64,000 nt of DNA from NCBI GenBank assembly GCA_036346205.1, contig JARFJB010001987.1:2623501-2687500 (forward strand), written 5' to 3'. Of the stretch, positions 34,389 through 46,442 are shown in pieces. How positions within the stretch are numbered: the first letter of the stretch is position 1; each line of letters starts with the position of its first letter. The stretch comes from Vesta saturnalis (taxonomy: Eukaryota > Arthropoda > Insecta > Coleoptera > Lampyridae). The translations under genes and the position numbers were made by a program. The notes beneath the pieces were generated by a model. It had not been told where the DNA came from and did not search any database. It worked only from the letters and a program-made list of their open reading frames with translations.

Positions 34389-34739
34389 TTACAGCTTCGA
34401 AACAGAGTGCAGGTAAAAATTGAAGAAAGTGAATACGGTACAACTTCGGCGAGCAGACTTAAAGGTTTTAAGTGTGTACAGCATTCCCAGAGCAGCGTTG
34501 TAACCAATTAATTTAGAGCTAACCTCGTGTCCATGTAATAATGTCTGATAAACTATTAGGGTTATTAGCTTTGCTTTATAGGTTACAATATAATCGTTCA
34601 AGGTGTAGGTGATGAGGAGATTGTATCTCAAAAATCTCGTTTGCTCTCGTGAGATGTGTATAGCTTTTCTTAAAAATACCTGCGAGGCTGTCTCATTCAA
34701 AAATCCCATGCAAAAAAAAACATCAATAATCGTTAGCAA
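34389..34739 (-). CDS. Hypothetical protein of the palindrome, right copy
   Basis: The 116-codon mirror of the 31756-32064 frame, with N-terminus MLTIIDVFFCMGFLNETASQ continuing into the shared region. Here the upstream ATG is in frame, while the left copy is shifted. No domain recognised; it may be non-coding. Confidence 0.3.
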   Translation of the reverse strand: MLTIIDVFFCMGFLNETASQVFLRKAIHISREQTRFLRYNLLITYTLNDYIVTYKAKLITLIVYQTLLHGHEVSSKLIGYNAALGMLYTLKTFKSARRSCTVFTFFNFYLHSVSKL

Positions 34740-35829
34740 TGTAGCTGTATCCGATATTATGCTTACTTAATGTATCACTAGTATAGCTTTTTTGATATCG
34801 AGAGAAGAAGCAAGATTTCGAACGGTTGTAGTATTTCCAGAGCTCTATCGAAATCAATTAAATTTAAGAATAATCCCATCTCTATGTAATAATAGATGTA
34901 GTATAAAGTTAAATATTTTTAAGTATTTAATATGTAATCACTGTATAATGAGTTTTTATTATTATGATGCAACATTAGTGGTATTAGACGTTTTTAAAAT
35001 ATTTGTGTTTTTGAATGTAAATTTTTTTGTAAGTACAACATAATTATTAAATACGAATTCAGGTTTTTCTGTATTACTTTCTAAATAGTTAATGTCCGGT
35101 ATGTAATCGAGTGTTTTATATTCAGCCATTCACAAAAGCGTGTTTTAGTGAGGTACGTCGTATAAAAAATTCAGTTTAGCATATGACAGCGCTGAAGGAA
35201 AAACTTCTAAAGGTGAGCGTATTATTTTTAATCTATGTTTTTTTACCTGATATTGCTAACAAAAATGCCGATAAAGATTTTTAAAATGTATTATCATGCT
35301 TATAGGATAACGTCATAAGGTGCGCTCTACAAAAATAGTAAGTACGCATTCGTGGATTTAAACTTATAGTTATTGTTAATTCACCTATATAATAATAAAC
35401 CATTAAAACCTTTTGACTTTTATTTCCGTTATATCAACCTGATATTCTTAAAAACGTGTTAATTTTAATTTAACTCTATGTTATATATAAGTAATTATTA
35501 CTTTTTAATGGGTTTTTACAGCTGTTAATGAACACGTTACAATGAAATAGTTTTGTGTGTATGTAATTAAACATGCAAATAAATCAGATATGATGTTCCT
35601 AATGTATAGGTGGTGGCTGTTTAGAGGATCTACCTATACATAAAGCATCATTCCATTAGGGTAGAAATTATTTATTATTTCACGTCATATTTAATTAAAC
35701 TTGAATGTATTCAGTTTCAGCTGTAATCTGATTTCCGCAAAACTGTACGACATAATTTCGGTTGATTGGTTGAGATTGATCTGGTGATCGAGCGTGCTTT
35801 GTTTGAGATTGATTAATTAATTGAATTGC

Positions 35830-35880
<51 letters not shown>

Positions 35881-36797
35881 AAGAGAGAGGGGGGAGGAAG
35901 AAACAAGATAGAGTAAGAGAGAGGTGTGCATTATCAGCTTCTGTTATAGAAAATGTACATTAGTCTTTACGCCGCTAGATGGCACTAAAATCAATTTTTA
36001 CTCAAAGGGGCCAGGGGGCGAAGGCCTGAGAACAAGTTGCGATTTCCAACATTGTATGCGTGTGCATTTGCCTAACCTCCAGGGGCACTGTTCGTAATAT
36101 AGCCAGAAGGTCCTTAATACCACCAAATAACCCTAAGATTAACCCTAGACCAACCCCACCCTAAGCTCCAACCCTAAATACAGTTCTAAGCCAAGACCAG
36201 CCCCCACCCCTGTCCTCACGTTAGCAAAAGTCCTAGCTGTCAGAAGGTCCTTAATACAGCCATAAGGTTTAATCCCAAAAGAAATCATAAAAATAAGGGT
36301 AATACGGTCCTTCATGTAAGCGAGTAAAAATAATTAGGATTGAAAACACGGTCTCACACGTGGATGTGTAAAAATAGGGGTGAAAATACACGTCCTATAC
36401 GTAAGCGTGTAAAAATAAGGGTGGAAAATCCGGTCTCACACGAGGGTATATAAAAATAAGGGTTGAAAATGCGGTCTCACACGTGGATGTGCAAAAATAG
36501 GAGTGAAAAAACACGTCCTACACGTAAGCGGGTAAAAAATAATTAGGGTTAAAAAGGGCCTCCGAAAAGAAAGGGTTGAAAATGCGGTCTCACACGTGGA
36601 TGTGCAAAAATAGGGGTGAAAAAACACGTCCTACACGTAAGCGAGTAAAAATAAGGGTGGAAAAACCGGCCCCCCACGTGGGCGGTCTTGTGACGTCAAA
36701 ATCCAAGATGGCGGCCAAGGTGTCTCATTACTACTACTACGGTTATTTTGAGCCTCTTTATACGTCCTAGCAGTTTTGACCACACCTTTCTGGACAC

Positions 36798-36801
<4 letters not shown>

Positions 36802-36857
<56 letters not shown>
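36802..36857. repeat. (TA)n microsatellite at the right palindrome end
   Basis: Pure TA tract beginning at the base after the palindrome's right terminus. Confidence 0.95.
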
Positions 36858-36864
<7 letters not shown>

Positions 36865-36904
36865 ACATTCAATATTGGTTTTCATCCGGGAGTGGTCTTC
36901 CTCC

Positions 36905-36955
36905 CTGGTTTCGACGACGTTTCGGCAGAATCACATCTGCCATTATCAAGCTATT
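36905..36955 (-). ncRNA. Hammerhead-like motif of Penelope-element type (candidate)
   Basis: On the minus strand, TTGATAAT is followed by a 6-bp stem GGCAGA/TCTGCC (36936-36941 with 36924-36929), a 6-base loop, and then GAAACGTCGTCGAAACC. A stem flanked by a CTGATGA-like block and GAAAC is the core layout of hammerhead ribozymes found in the terminal repeats of Penelope-like retroelements. CTGATGA is degenerate here (CTTGATAA), so activity is doubtful. No Penelope coding region was identified nearby. Confidence 0.35.
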
Positions 36956-37802
36956 ACGAATAGAACTACTAACCTCTTTTTGTTCATTTCCCTTTTTATA
37001 CTATCGTTCTGCATTGATGCCTGTGTTTGCTGTCGTGTGATTTGTCCTTGCATAGCAATTTTCACTTTCTTCTTCGGTGCTTTTCCTTTTGGTGTTTTCT
37101 CTTTTATTATTTTCTGCGGTTTTATCGTTATTTCTTAAAGTTGATTTTCAAACAAGTTCATTGGTCGTGTCCTATTTCTATTGCTTCTCTTGTGATGCAG
37201 CGTGACGTGTTTTCAATATTGGCATATATTTTACTGCTATAGAAATTTATCGTCTTGTGCCGTTGTCATGTTGTGCTATTGATGATATCGTTCGATTTTT
37301 ATGTTCTGCGTTACGATATTCCTCTCTGTAACGTGTTCAAAATAATTTTTGAAACTAGCCCGAACACGTTAAAATAAAAAGTGATCTAGATCTGCTCCTT
37401 TTTGAGGATCACTAAACCGGTGGTGTGCTGGATGCTGGAAGCGACGAAATTAGGAAGTGAAGCTGTAATAGAACACATAAGTACACATAAAAATAAGGAA
37501 AGCAAACGCAATGAAGGTCCAGCCAAATAGTTATCTTCATCAAATTAAAAAAAAAGCAGTATAAACGTTTGGATCAAATTTAGAATTTAATAGTTATTTT
37601 AAAGTAAATTACGACCTTGTTTTTAAGATAAGTGACTATTGTAATTACAACACTAAATTAAGTCAGTAAAATGTCTAGTTTAACTAATAATGGTAGGCCA
37701 AACGACTTACCGCTATGAACAATATTTAACACATAGCTGCGCTGATTGTTAATTTTTAATTAACCCAATACATACTTGTCTTAACAAGATAGTGATCTCT
37801 CA
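36956..37802. other. Unassigned DNA
   Basis: AT/T-rich plus strand with short hydrophobic frames (for example 37027-37242). No domain, repeat or RNA gene is recognised. It could contain a degenerate retroelement end, given the hammerhead-like motif just upstream. Confidence 0.35.
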
Positions 37803-39115
37803 ATTACCTTTAACTCCTTAGTGACCACCAATATGGGTTTAGGCAAAGTCGTTCAACAGGTGATCTTCTTTCATATGTGACCCAAGTTTGGAACAATACA
37901 GTAGAGCAGTCCGGTGAAACAGTTGTAGTCGCTTCAGATACCTCAAAGGCATTTGACCAAGTTTGGCATAAGTGTTTACTTGCCAAACTCACCTCGTTTC
38001 GGTTAAATGATACGCTCATCAACTGGGTTTCTAGTTTCCTTGATAAAAGACGAATACGTGTCGTAGTTGATGGCTTTTTTTCAAAAGAAGTTATCATTAA
38101 CGCGGGCGTGCCACAGGGATCCGTTATAGCGCCTACACTTTTTCTGCTGTACATAAATGACCTTATTTCTTCAACAACTAACACCATCCATTGCTTTGCT
38201 GACGATAGCACTCTTCGCTGTAGTTAATCTCAGTCTACTCATAGTGATAATCCACCTTCTATGTCAAATCAAGAAATTAAAGCTAAAATGGCAAATTCAA
38301 TCAACAAAGACATTCAACGTATTCTCGAATGGGGAAGCAATAATCTAGTTAAATTTAATGCTAACAAAACTCAGTGTTGCCTTGTGTCCGCCAAAAAAGA
38401 TCGATCATTTCCTGTTGTAAGTATGAATGGCTCAGTTCTTAAATTTTCAGATTCTATTACTCTGTTGGGCATGACTGTATCTTCAAATCTCTCATGGGTT
38501 GGCCATCTTCTGTCAGCTACCAAAACAGCTGCTCGTAAAATAGGCTTTTTGTACAGATCTAAGCAGCACTTTACCTCTCCACAACTCATTCTGCTGTATA
38601 ATGACCAAGTTCGGCCTCATGTGGAATATAATTCTCACCTCTGGGTTAGTGCTCCCTAATACGCTCTCGATATCGTTTGATCGCTTAGGCTTATAAATGA
38701 CCCGTCCTTAACTTCTGACATATAGTCCCTTGAGCATAGAAGGATGGTTTAGTTTTTCTTTGTATTACCGTTATTACAACGGCTATTGTGCTGCTGAATT
38801 ATATTATTTGATACCATCTCAGGCTATCTTTGCGAAAAACACTCGGTCGCTCATTCACATCATCAGTATGCAGTACAAATCTCAACTTGTCGTACCAAAC
38901 GGGCGCAATCCACATTTTTCTACACGGCTTCTAAAATCTGGAATGATCTCCCTAGTTCCTGTTTTCCTCTCACTTATGATATGAGAAAATTTAAGGTAGC
39001 TGTTCATAGGCATCTATTGGCAACTCATTATCCCTCTATCCATCCTCCTAAGTGTTCCTGAGTGCTTTAGCACGATAGGCCTAATTTAGCCTGTTCAGGT
39101 CCACAATCATAAAAA
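37803..39115 (+). pseudogene. LINE reverse transcriptase 3' region (copy 2)
   Basis: A 5'-truncated non-LTR retrotransposon. Motifs in order: HQYGFRQSRSTGDLLSYVTQ; the first catalytic-Asp region SDTSKAFDQVWHKCL (about 37935); GVPQGSVIAPTLFLLYINDL (about 38105-38165); CFADDSTLRC with the catalytic Asp pair (about 38195-38225); then a TAA stop at 38226-38228 where copy 1 has a Ser codon. It continues with ILEWGSNNLVKFNANKTQ, LLGMTVSSNLSWVGHL, KIGFLYRSKQHFTSPQLILL and RPHVEYNSHLW, and ends in LYYRYYNGYCAAELYYLIPS. A frameshift follows SHLWVSAP (38659). The 3' UTR carries GTGCTTTAGCAC and ends AATCATAAAAAAAAG near 39118. The RT type is jockey/CR1-like; exact clade not settled. Confidence 0.9.
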
Positions 39116-39399
39116 AAAGCCTTAAAAAAAATTATAAAGACCACTTTTTGTTTTTATTTTATAATAAACAAATTTAAGTAAAATCTAAAAATAAGAAAAA
39201 CAATAAAATTGAGAATGTAACGCAGTTATATCATGTAAAACAAGTGATTTAGTCATTAACATCAATGTAGCTGTGAGGTACTTTATGATTGTACAACTTG
39301 AAAATAAAAAATGTAACACTTACATTAAAATAGCTTCTTAATAGTTTTATCCAATGCGGACGATTGATAACAAGCATTAGATGTCCTGTGTTATATTAG

Positions 39400-40680
39400 A
39401 TTGGTTGAATTTTAGTATCGTGTCTACTCTTTCTTTTAGTTCCGTTGGATTTAAAATTCCTGCTGGCTAATAATTCTTTGGTTTCAACTTCTTGGTCTAT
39501 TTTCTCTGGAAACGGAACATTTTTTCGTGAGCTGCTGTGGTCGCTTTCGTTTTATTAACTCTTACGGAGTAAAGCCGGTTGTTTCACTGACAGCAACATT
39601 CAGCCATGTTCCTATAGTCGATATATAAATTGGTCAGCTGGCGTGTTTTTCATTGCAATAGGCTCGCAGTAACCTCCTTAACTGACGCATAATTCTCTCA
39701 ACAGGATTTGATTGTGGGTGGTATACCGCTGTATACCTCACTTTTATAACCCGTTTATTTAACTCTTTTGTGCATGGTTTACTAATGATCTGTGTTCTGT
39801 GATGGGATAACACCGTTTTGACTACATATGGAATAAAGTCGTTTAATACTTTGTCCAGTATTGACTTGGTGTTAGTTCTTCTTATTGGATACACCTTAAC
39901 AGATTTGGTAAATGCGTCTCTGGCTACAGATATACAATATACACGTCCTCGACCCATCGTTAATGGTTCAAATAGAGCCACTGATAGTAGTTCTAATGGC
40001 TGCTGAGTACCTACTGTCATCTCCGTCTCGTGCTTTTGGTTACTGATTTTTCTTTTCTGGCACAGATTACATATAACGTCCACATCTGCGCTTAAAGTTC
40101 GGAATATAACACGTTCTGTTTATTAATTCTGCGCACTTGCTGGCACCGAAATGTCCAGATAACTGATTGTATTCCCATATTATCTTGTACACTGAAGGTG
40201 ATGGTATGCATATCAACCACCATTCTTCTCCCTTCTTGCTCTTCTTGTATAACAGGTTCTCGTGAAATGAATAGTTCTCCTTTAGTTTAGATCTTCTTCC
40301 TTCTCTATTGCTTCTTAACTATTGTTTTACCCATCCCAGTTTGTCGTCATATTAATTCCGGCTACAATGTTGTCCTTACCTCTACAATACTTGATGTTCA
40401 GATTATATTCAGTGTACGATGATCTGTCATTAAGATTGTTTGAAAACCGAATATTTAGGATCTGAATCTCTTACAAGCGAAAACAATGGCAAGCAGTTCT
40501 AGCTCCGTAATGATATACATCTTTTCGGCAGTCAATAGTGTTCGGCCGGCGAAATCAATGGTACAAATTTCTCCGTCCCGCACTTGAAAAAGATGCGCTC
40601 CAAGTGCCTGTGCTGATGCAATCCTTTGCAATCACAAACGCCTGATGAAATCGGGGTGCACTAAACCTATTGCCATTTGG
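39400..40680 (-). pseudogene. Ty3/gypsy-like LTR retrotransposon remnant (RNase H, integrase)
   Basis: On the minus strand, an RNase H-like stretch near 40450-40600 reads CTIDFAGRTLLTAEKMY, then TELELLAIVFACKRF and LMTDHRTLN. Downstream, 39634-40083 encodes the integrase: part of the zinc-binding domain (VICNLCQKRK), then the core. The first catalytic Asp is Ala (LLSVALFEPL), the second is His (VLSHHRTQI), and the third, Glu, is kept in NPVERIMRQL. Past 39634 the C-terminal integrase region continues to about 39400 with stops and frameshifts (TGFTP, then RPQQL). No LTRs, gag or protease were found. RNase H before integrase is the Ty3/gypsy order. Dead. Confidence 0.85.
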
Positions 40681-40699
40681 ACTAAAATGAGGGTACATA

Positions 40700-42560
40700 T
40701 AATGGAATATGAGACATACTTCAGGAAATTACAAGAAGGGGAGCAGGGGTGGAAGGGAGAGGAAAAACAAGGCAAATAATCATACGAGGAGGAATAAGTA
40801 ATAAAAAAAGACGAAGTGATTTATGCAAAAAGAAAGTGAAAAAAGGTGAAACAGCAGGAGAAGATGGGATACAAGGAGAGAGGAGGAGGATATGTGAAGG
40901 GGCAAAGGTAGCAAAAAGAATAGCAATAATAATAAATAAAATATGGAGAGGAGAAGGTTTACCGGAGAGATGGAAGGAAGGACGATTATGCCCAGAATAC
41001 AAAAACGGGGACAAAAATAAGTGGGAATTTACAGAGGAGTTACATTGTTGAATACGGCCTAATATATGCGACAGTGCGAGAAGGAAGGATAAAGGAGGAA
41101 ATAGAGGAAAATAAATTGTTACCATATGGATAGACAGGATTCAGAATAGGAAGAAGAGCGATAGATGACATATACATATTTAGACATACGGCTAACAAGG
41201 AACTAGAAAAGAAAAGAAGAAACATGGAGGCGGTATTCGTCGACTTAGTAGGGGCATTTGAAAAAGATAAATGAAATGGGTGGAAAGGATAGAGAGAATT
41301 TACGAGAAAGCGAAGAGCACGGTAAGAGTGAATGGGAAACGGAGAGAGGAATTTGTAACAAGGAAGAGGTTGAGTCAAGGATGTCTATAGAGCATGAAAC
41401 TTTTCTTGGTATACACAGGAGACTTGTAGGAGATATTAAGGGGGCAACAAGTAGGAGGGTTAGTGGTAGGAACATCAAAGTGTGGACGTTGGCCTACACG
41501 GACGATATTGTGTTAACAGCAAGGAAGAAAAAGAAATGAAGGAGATGATAAGGACGATGGGCAGATACTTACAAAGGGAAGTAAACGTAAAGAAAGCAAA
41601 GGTAATATTGTTTATAAGGGGGGAATAAGGAAAAAGGAGAAGTGGAAACAGAGGGAGGAGGAAGAACAGCAGATAAAAGAATTTACATACCTGCGATACA
41701 CGATTAGACAGGACAACAAAGATGGGGAACATATAAATGAGAGTGTGAGAAAAGGAGCAAATTAATAGGGAAAGGCTGGAGTGTGAGATAGAGACTGTTT
41801 GGAATGGACTTAGGGAAAAGGAAGTTACAATTCGACAAACTAATAGAAATTGTGGAATATGGGGTAGAAGTGTAGGGGCAACAGGAAAAGTATTGGAAGG
41901 GGGTATCGGGTCTGGAAAAGAAACACCGAGGTATATCATCAGGGGAGAAGTACAAGGAGAACAAATAAGCGTCCAGTCGGGAAGCAGAGCAACAAAATAC
42001 GAGGAGAAAATGAGAGAAAGGACAGAGTGTACATTATAACAAGAATGTTGGAAATAAATAAAAGAAAGGAGACTAAACTACTTAGAAAAAAACAGAAACA
42101 ATGCTGTGAAATCGACGGGTACCCGAAGAAAGAAGTAGGGAGATTAAGGAGTGAAAGTGAGAGTGGACTTAATAAGAAGGGACAGGGATGTACAAAAACA
42201 AGAAAGGTGGACGACAATAAAAGAATCAAAATATAATGCAAACTATGAAAAGATTAAGGGAGAGGGAATGTCAGAATATTTGAAAGGCGAAAAGAAATGA
42301 TAGCGCGGTTCAGATGCGGAAACGAAGAGCGGGGCAAGAAGTATTGGAGAAAGGACGAAGAAAGAAACTGTAGGTTATGTGGAAAAGAGATGGAAACTAT
42401 GAAATATATAATGAAAGAACGCAGGGACTTTAGGGAAGATGACAGGACGATAGTAGGGATACTGGAGGAGAAGGGGAGAGAGGCTAAGTGGATGGAAGAA
42501 ATATGGCAATGAAGAAAACAGATATTTGGAGACGAGCGAAGAAGATAGTATCAGATGAAA
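40700..42560 (+). pseudogene. LINE ORF2 remnant (reverse transcriptase and C-terminal zinc motif)
   Basis: A purine-rich plus strand with many frameshifts encodes an RT. It begins with KKGETAGEDGIQGE (about 40845) and IINKIWRGEGLPERWKEG, then CPEYKNGDKNK. A VFVDLVGAFEKDK block (about 41232) keeps the first catalytic Asp. A degenerate QGCL motif is near 41375. WTLAYTDDIVLTA holds the Asp pair at 41501-41506, although the usual YADD reads YTDD. A Cys-rich CRLCGKEMETMKYIMKER near 42370 matches the C-terminal CCHC-like motif of such LINEs. Several stops make it dead. It belongs to a LINE lineage different from the two FADD copies here. Confidence 0.8.
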
Positions 42561-42599
42561 TCGTAAATACGTAAATATGTAATAATACAACACGAATAA

Positions 42600-44324
42600 T
42601 TTGCAACGTGTAAAAATAAGCAAATAAAGTTGAGATTCAACGATTTTCCAGCAAACAATGCCTAAATAGCCTAAAAAACTATGTTGCAACGTTAAATTGA
42701 TGTCATTTTGAAAATACAATCAACCATTGTCAAAAGTCAAGCTACGGTTGTAACCTTTTGATGTTTTGACAGTGCTACCATATTTGCCCTAGAATTCCAT
42801 GGCCTGCTCCAATGCAAAGTAAGTTGGAACAGAGTATGGCTATTTATTTATCCTTGTAAAATATTTCGTTTGAAACATCACCTTCAGATTTCGATTTTCT
42901 GACAAAATTCTAAAATATTTTGGTATTAACATTAATATTCTTGTTATCTCTAGAGAAATATTCATCACACAAATTTTTGCCCAAATGTTTGCACTTAGTT
43001 CTCAATTCCCTAAAAACGAGATAATTGAATTCCTCTCCAGATACTTTATATCTAATGTACGCGTTTTATGTTAAAACCCTTATATTCCTTCTTATATACG
43101 TTTTACTAAAAATCGATGAAGAATATTTTATTAAAAAGATATTGACTTAAAAAATAAAGCGTTGTTTTCTTGTTTGTCTACTTTTAAAAAAGTTGAATGC
43201 TTAAATAATAGCTACTTTACATTTTTGTCTTCTCTGAAGTTTAAAAATAATTAGAAAAATTTTTCAACATTTACTTTTAAAAATCAAGCTGTTTCGAAAC
43301 ATTTTAACATTTTTTTCAAAAAAATGTTAATTATTTTGGTTATTCTTCTGTGTTAGAGTTGTATTAACTTCATTTACTGCCTCAGGCGTTGAATATTTTT
43401 TAATAATTAAACGTCAGGTATTTTTAACTCCCTACCTGAGATTGTAAAATGATAATTTTGAATACCAGGCTTTCGAAGGTGACGTTTCGCAATTTATAAA
43501 GTCAAGTTTACGTTGACTAAAATAAGATTTTTAGAAAGTTCGGTTCGAACAGTCTATTAATCTATTTAGTTTAACTTTGGAATTAAAATAAGCAAGAGCT
43601 GGTCTTAAATCCAAGTGTTTTACGAATTTTATTATAATTAAGTTACTGAGCACTAGAATAGTGCATACTTCTGCATTCTTTTTCCACTTTGCACTAGAAT
43701 ACATTCCCCGGATACCTATATTGTCAAATCCTTTATTGTACTCAACAATTGTGTTTAATGCTATGTATTGAAACGATATTGTTAACGGACTGATGGATTA
43801 TATAATAATAGCAGCTGAATCAGTTTCTACGTGAATCGAGTAGCTTAGGTTTAGAGGATCCAGCACAATAGGAACGATTATAGCGACATATAAACTGGAT
43901 AATCTGGAAACTAGATACAGTATGAAACTATCTCTAAAAAATCTCTGGATGGTGATAATCTACACCTAGAATAGAACAGATGTTAAATACAGCAGTAATT
44001 GACATACTCTAAGGTGGTTTTGATATGTTGCTTTGCCATATCCAACTAAAGGTTATCATGGTAATAGCGTATCTTATTACTAGGTCAGGTCTGCGCCTCA
44101 TACAGGAACAGTCAGACACGACCGGAAAAGGTTTGTCATGGCCGTATGTGGAACAATACCTTTCATTACATCGGTTTACCAATAATGTACAGAAAGGAAT
44201 TCCGGCAATGCTATCACCAACTTCTTTAATCTCCTTTAGTCTTAATTTTGATAAAAATAATGGACAGTTTTAATAATCTGTTACATAGTCAAACCATACT
44301 ACGCGTCGTGAAGTCTTACCAAGA
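42600..44324. other. AT-rich DNA, nothing recognised
   Basis: No domain-bearing frame, tandem array or long inverted repeat was seen. Open frames such as 44025-44273 show no recognisable domain. Confidence 0.4.
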
Positions 44325-44490
44325 TCAGCGGATTACCAAGCTAACTGCAATGAAGATGGGCGGGTTCGATATCAGACGTCAAGTAACTAAACTTTACCTT
44401 CAAAAATCTTACACTTACCATAAAAGCAACACATAAGTTCAGTTCAGTTCAGTCCTGGAAAATAGTTCCATCGCATCCAAATTTTGCCTT
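44325..44490 (+). repeat. Dispersed repeat family 3, diverged copy
   Basis: GGATTACCAAGCTAACTGCA, ATGGGCGGGTTCGATAT, TTACACTTACCATAAA and CCTGGAAAATA follow in the same order as GGTTGCCAAGCCAGCTACAG, ATGGGCGTGGTCGATAT, TTACACTTACCATAAA and CCGGGAAAAAA at 62872-62996. Another copy lies on the minus strand at 58345-58700. Confidence 0.55.
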
Positions 44491-45521
44491 TTGCGCTGTT
44501 AGTCCTACCTGCCTGTTTTAATCGCAATATACCCGTCCCTGTTATTAATTATTCACGTAGGCCCACATAATACCTAATCTTTACTACATAACACCTTATT
44601 CCCCCAAAGTAGTGGAAATAGAAAAACCGTTCTTAACCTGCTTCCGCGGTGTACGTAACTGAGGGGATATAAGGGACTATTTAGTACCGTTTCTTTGTCA
44701 ACGTGAGTTTTGGGCCCGAACGGAAGGCAATCGTTCCTTCCTTCAGAGAGCGATTTCTCGTGAAAGACGGCATCGTTCCTACCACTTCCAATTCTAGGAC
44801 ACTTTCTACCCTTATTTGGTAATTTCTGAACTATAAGCGATTTCGACATATAGGAATCCCGTCCACCCCTTCCCTCTCGCATTTCCATAAAGAAAAAGAT
44901 TTTCAAAATATCATAATTATAGTAAAATTTCACTTCCATCGCCATTACCAGAAAAATAATGAATCTTACACACTCTCCTCCACATTTCACCTATTGCTGG
45001 GTACTCCAACCCAATCCTACTCATCCAACTGCATAACGAAATCCACTGACCACTTCCAACGACGCCATTTATTTTTCATTATATCGTTATATATCCGTTG
45101 TTATCTCGCTACATTCCACCTGTGCACATCACTCATAATTATTACTTATCCTGTTCACCGAAATCCACTTTTCATTTTCACACCACGTGTGTAAAACCAC
45201 CCTTAAGGATAGTCACATAATTAAAAACGTCAAACCTCTTTATTACATAAGATTCAAAAAATATCTTTCAATATGTAAAGATTTTCCACTATAGTTATCA
45301 CACTCCAGATGTTCATAATAACTCAGAACCACATGCATAATCACTATAATCTAATTAACCGACACCATAAGGGACTAATTTATTAATAGTACTTAATGTA
45401 AATTAGAAATAGTGCAGTTTACGGCTCTTCATTTTCTCTCAGCCTATTTGTGTCGTTATTGTATTTTCCGTTGTACTATGCTTTTAATGCCTTAAACCGG
45501 CACAATTATATTTATTTATGT

Positions 45522-45526
<5 letters not shown>
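44491..45526. other. Unassigned DNA
   Basis: A 138-codon minus frame at 44574-44990 has no recognisable domain. The plus strand at 45000-45200 is C/T-rich. Nothing else could be identified. Confidence 0.35.

Positions 45527-45561
<35 letters not shown>
45527..45561. repeat. (TA)n microsatellite
   Basis: TA tract that directly replaces the terminal CAGGGTG expected at the left end of the palindromic element starting at 45562. Confidence 0.9.
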
Positions 45562-45562
<1 letters not shown>

Positions 45563-46323
45563 CCCAAACTCGATGGCCAAAACGAAAACAGCTGATTCCT
45601 CTGGCCAAAAGGAACAAAAAATTGTTAATACAGGGTGTCTATTGTTGATGGTTTCCAAGATGTTAACTTTTTTTAATTTTTTCTATTTCGTGGGCTTATT
45701 TTTTAAATCACGCTGTATCTTCCAAACTAGAAGAGTTACAAGAAAACACATTAGGGGAAATTTATAGAAGATGAAATTGCCTTAAAGAATATTGAATTCA
45801 TTCAACATTTTTAATGACATAATGAATTCAGAAATGATTTTTTCAAATCCCAAGACAAATTTCCAAGAGGAATACTTTTCCAATAGAGATGGATTTGATA
45901 CATGGCCGATAAAGGAAAAACTTCCTTTTTTCATAAGCTTCACAATGATATGAAAAAAACTTATGGTTGACGCACTAATTACTGAATTGTTACAGGAATA
46001 CACCTCAGGAACAACTTTTAGAGCATAAAATTACCTTCAAAAATATGGTAGGGTAGATGAGAATTGACGATTTGTCCCTCACTTTTCAATCAATCTGTAC
46101 ATTTACGGCAAGAAATACGTCTCCTTTACTGATATCTTTTCATCACCGTAGCAACGACTTGACATTAGTAAGTTAGTTGTCAAAATTTGTTTGCTATTAC
46201 AGTTTTGCTGATTTCAATACGAGTTCTTTCTGTTGTAGTGATATTGTAATTTAGTTTTTGAGTCGTTCTTGTTCTTGTTATCATCATTGTTCTTGTTCGT
46301 GTTCGTGTTTTCCTTCCTGAGTC

Positions 46324-46442
46324 ATGTTTTCAAATGAAGAATATGCCGATATTCATTATTATTATGGTGTTGCCCAAGGGAATGCGAGTGAGGCTGCTAG
46401 ACTGTATGCAGCTGCTTTCCCAAGTAGAATTCATCCAGAAAG
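46324..46442 (+). pseudogene. Duplicated transposase N-terminus (left arm)
   Basis: About 40 codons, MFSNEEYADIHYYYGVAQGN to RIHPER, form the N-terminal DUF4817-type segment. They are an inverted duplicate of the true start at 47296. At 46442 the sequence switches to the antisense of the transposase C-terminus, so the plus-strand frame beyond that point is meaningless. Confidence 0.85.

Larger units (their letters stand above)
28915..36801. mobile_element. Giant palindromic (fold-back) element, 7.9 kb
   Basis: Nearly the whole segment is one inverted repeat. The left arm is 28915-33066, the right arm 33379-36801, and the spacer 312 bp. The outer ends are CTAGGTGTGCAGAAAGG on the left and, reverse-complemented, CAGAGTGTCCAGAAAGG on the right. 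Both lie next to TA (TATA on the left, (TA)n on the right), as for IS630/Tc1/mariner insertions. From outside in, each arm holds a 40-bp-type minisatellite, a G-rich TTAGGG-like stretch, an AC/GT tract, long AT-rich DNA, one short ORF, a CGTACG array and an acidic-protein ORF. The left arm is longer because of a 620-bp MITE and about 136 bp (30296-30431) absent from the right. No transposase is encoded, so it would be non-autonomous. The alternative is a chromosomal inverted duplication. Confidence 0.85.

Noticed and set aside
41040..42241. Several minus-strand frames rich in Leu, Ser and Phe
   Set aside because: They are antisense to the purine-rich LINE on the plus strand; their hydrophobicity reflects the pyrimidine-rich complement.
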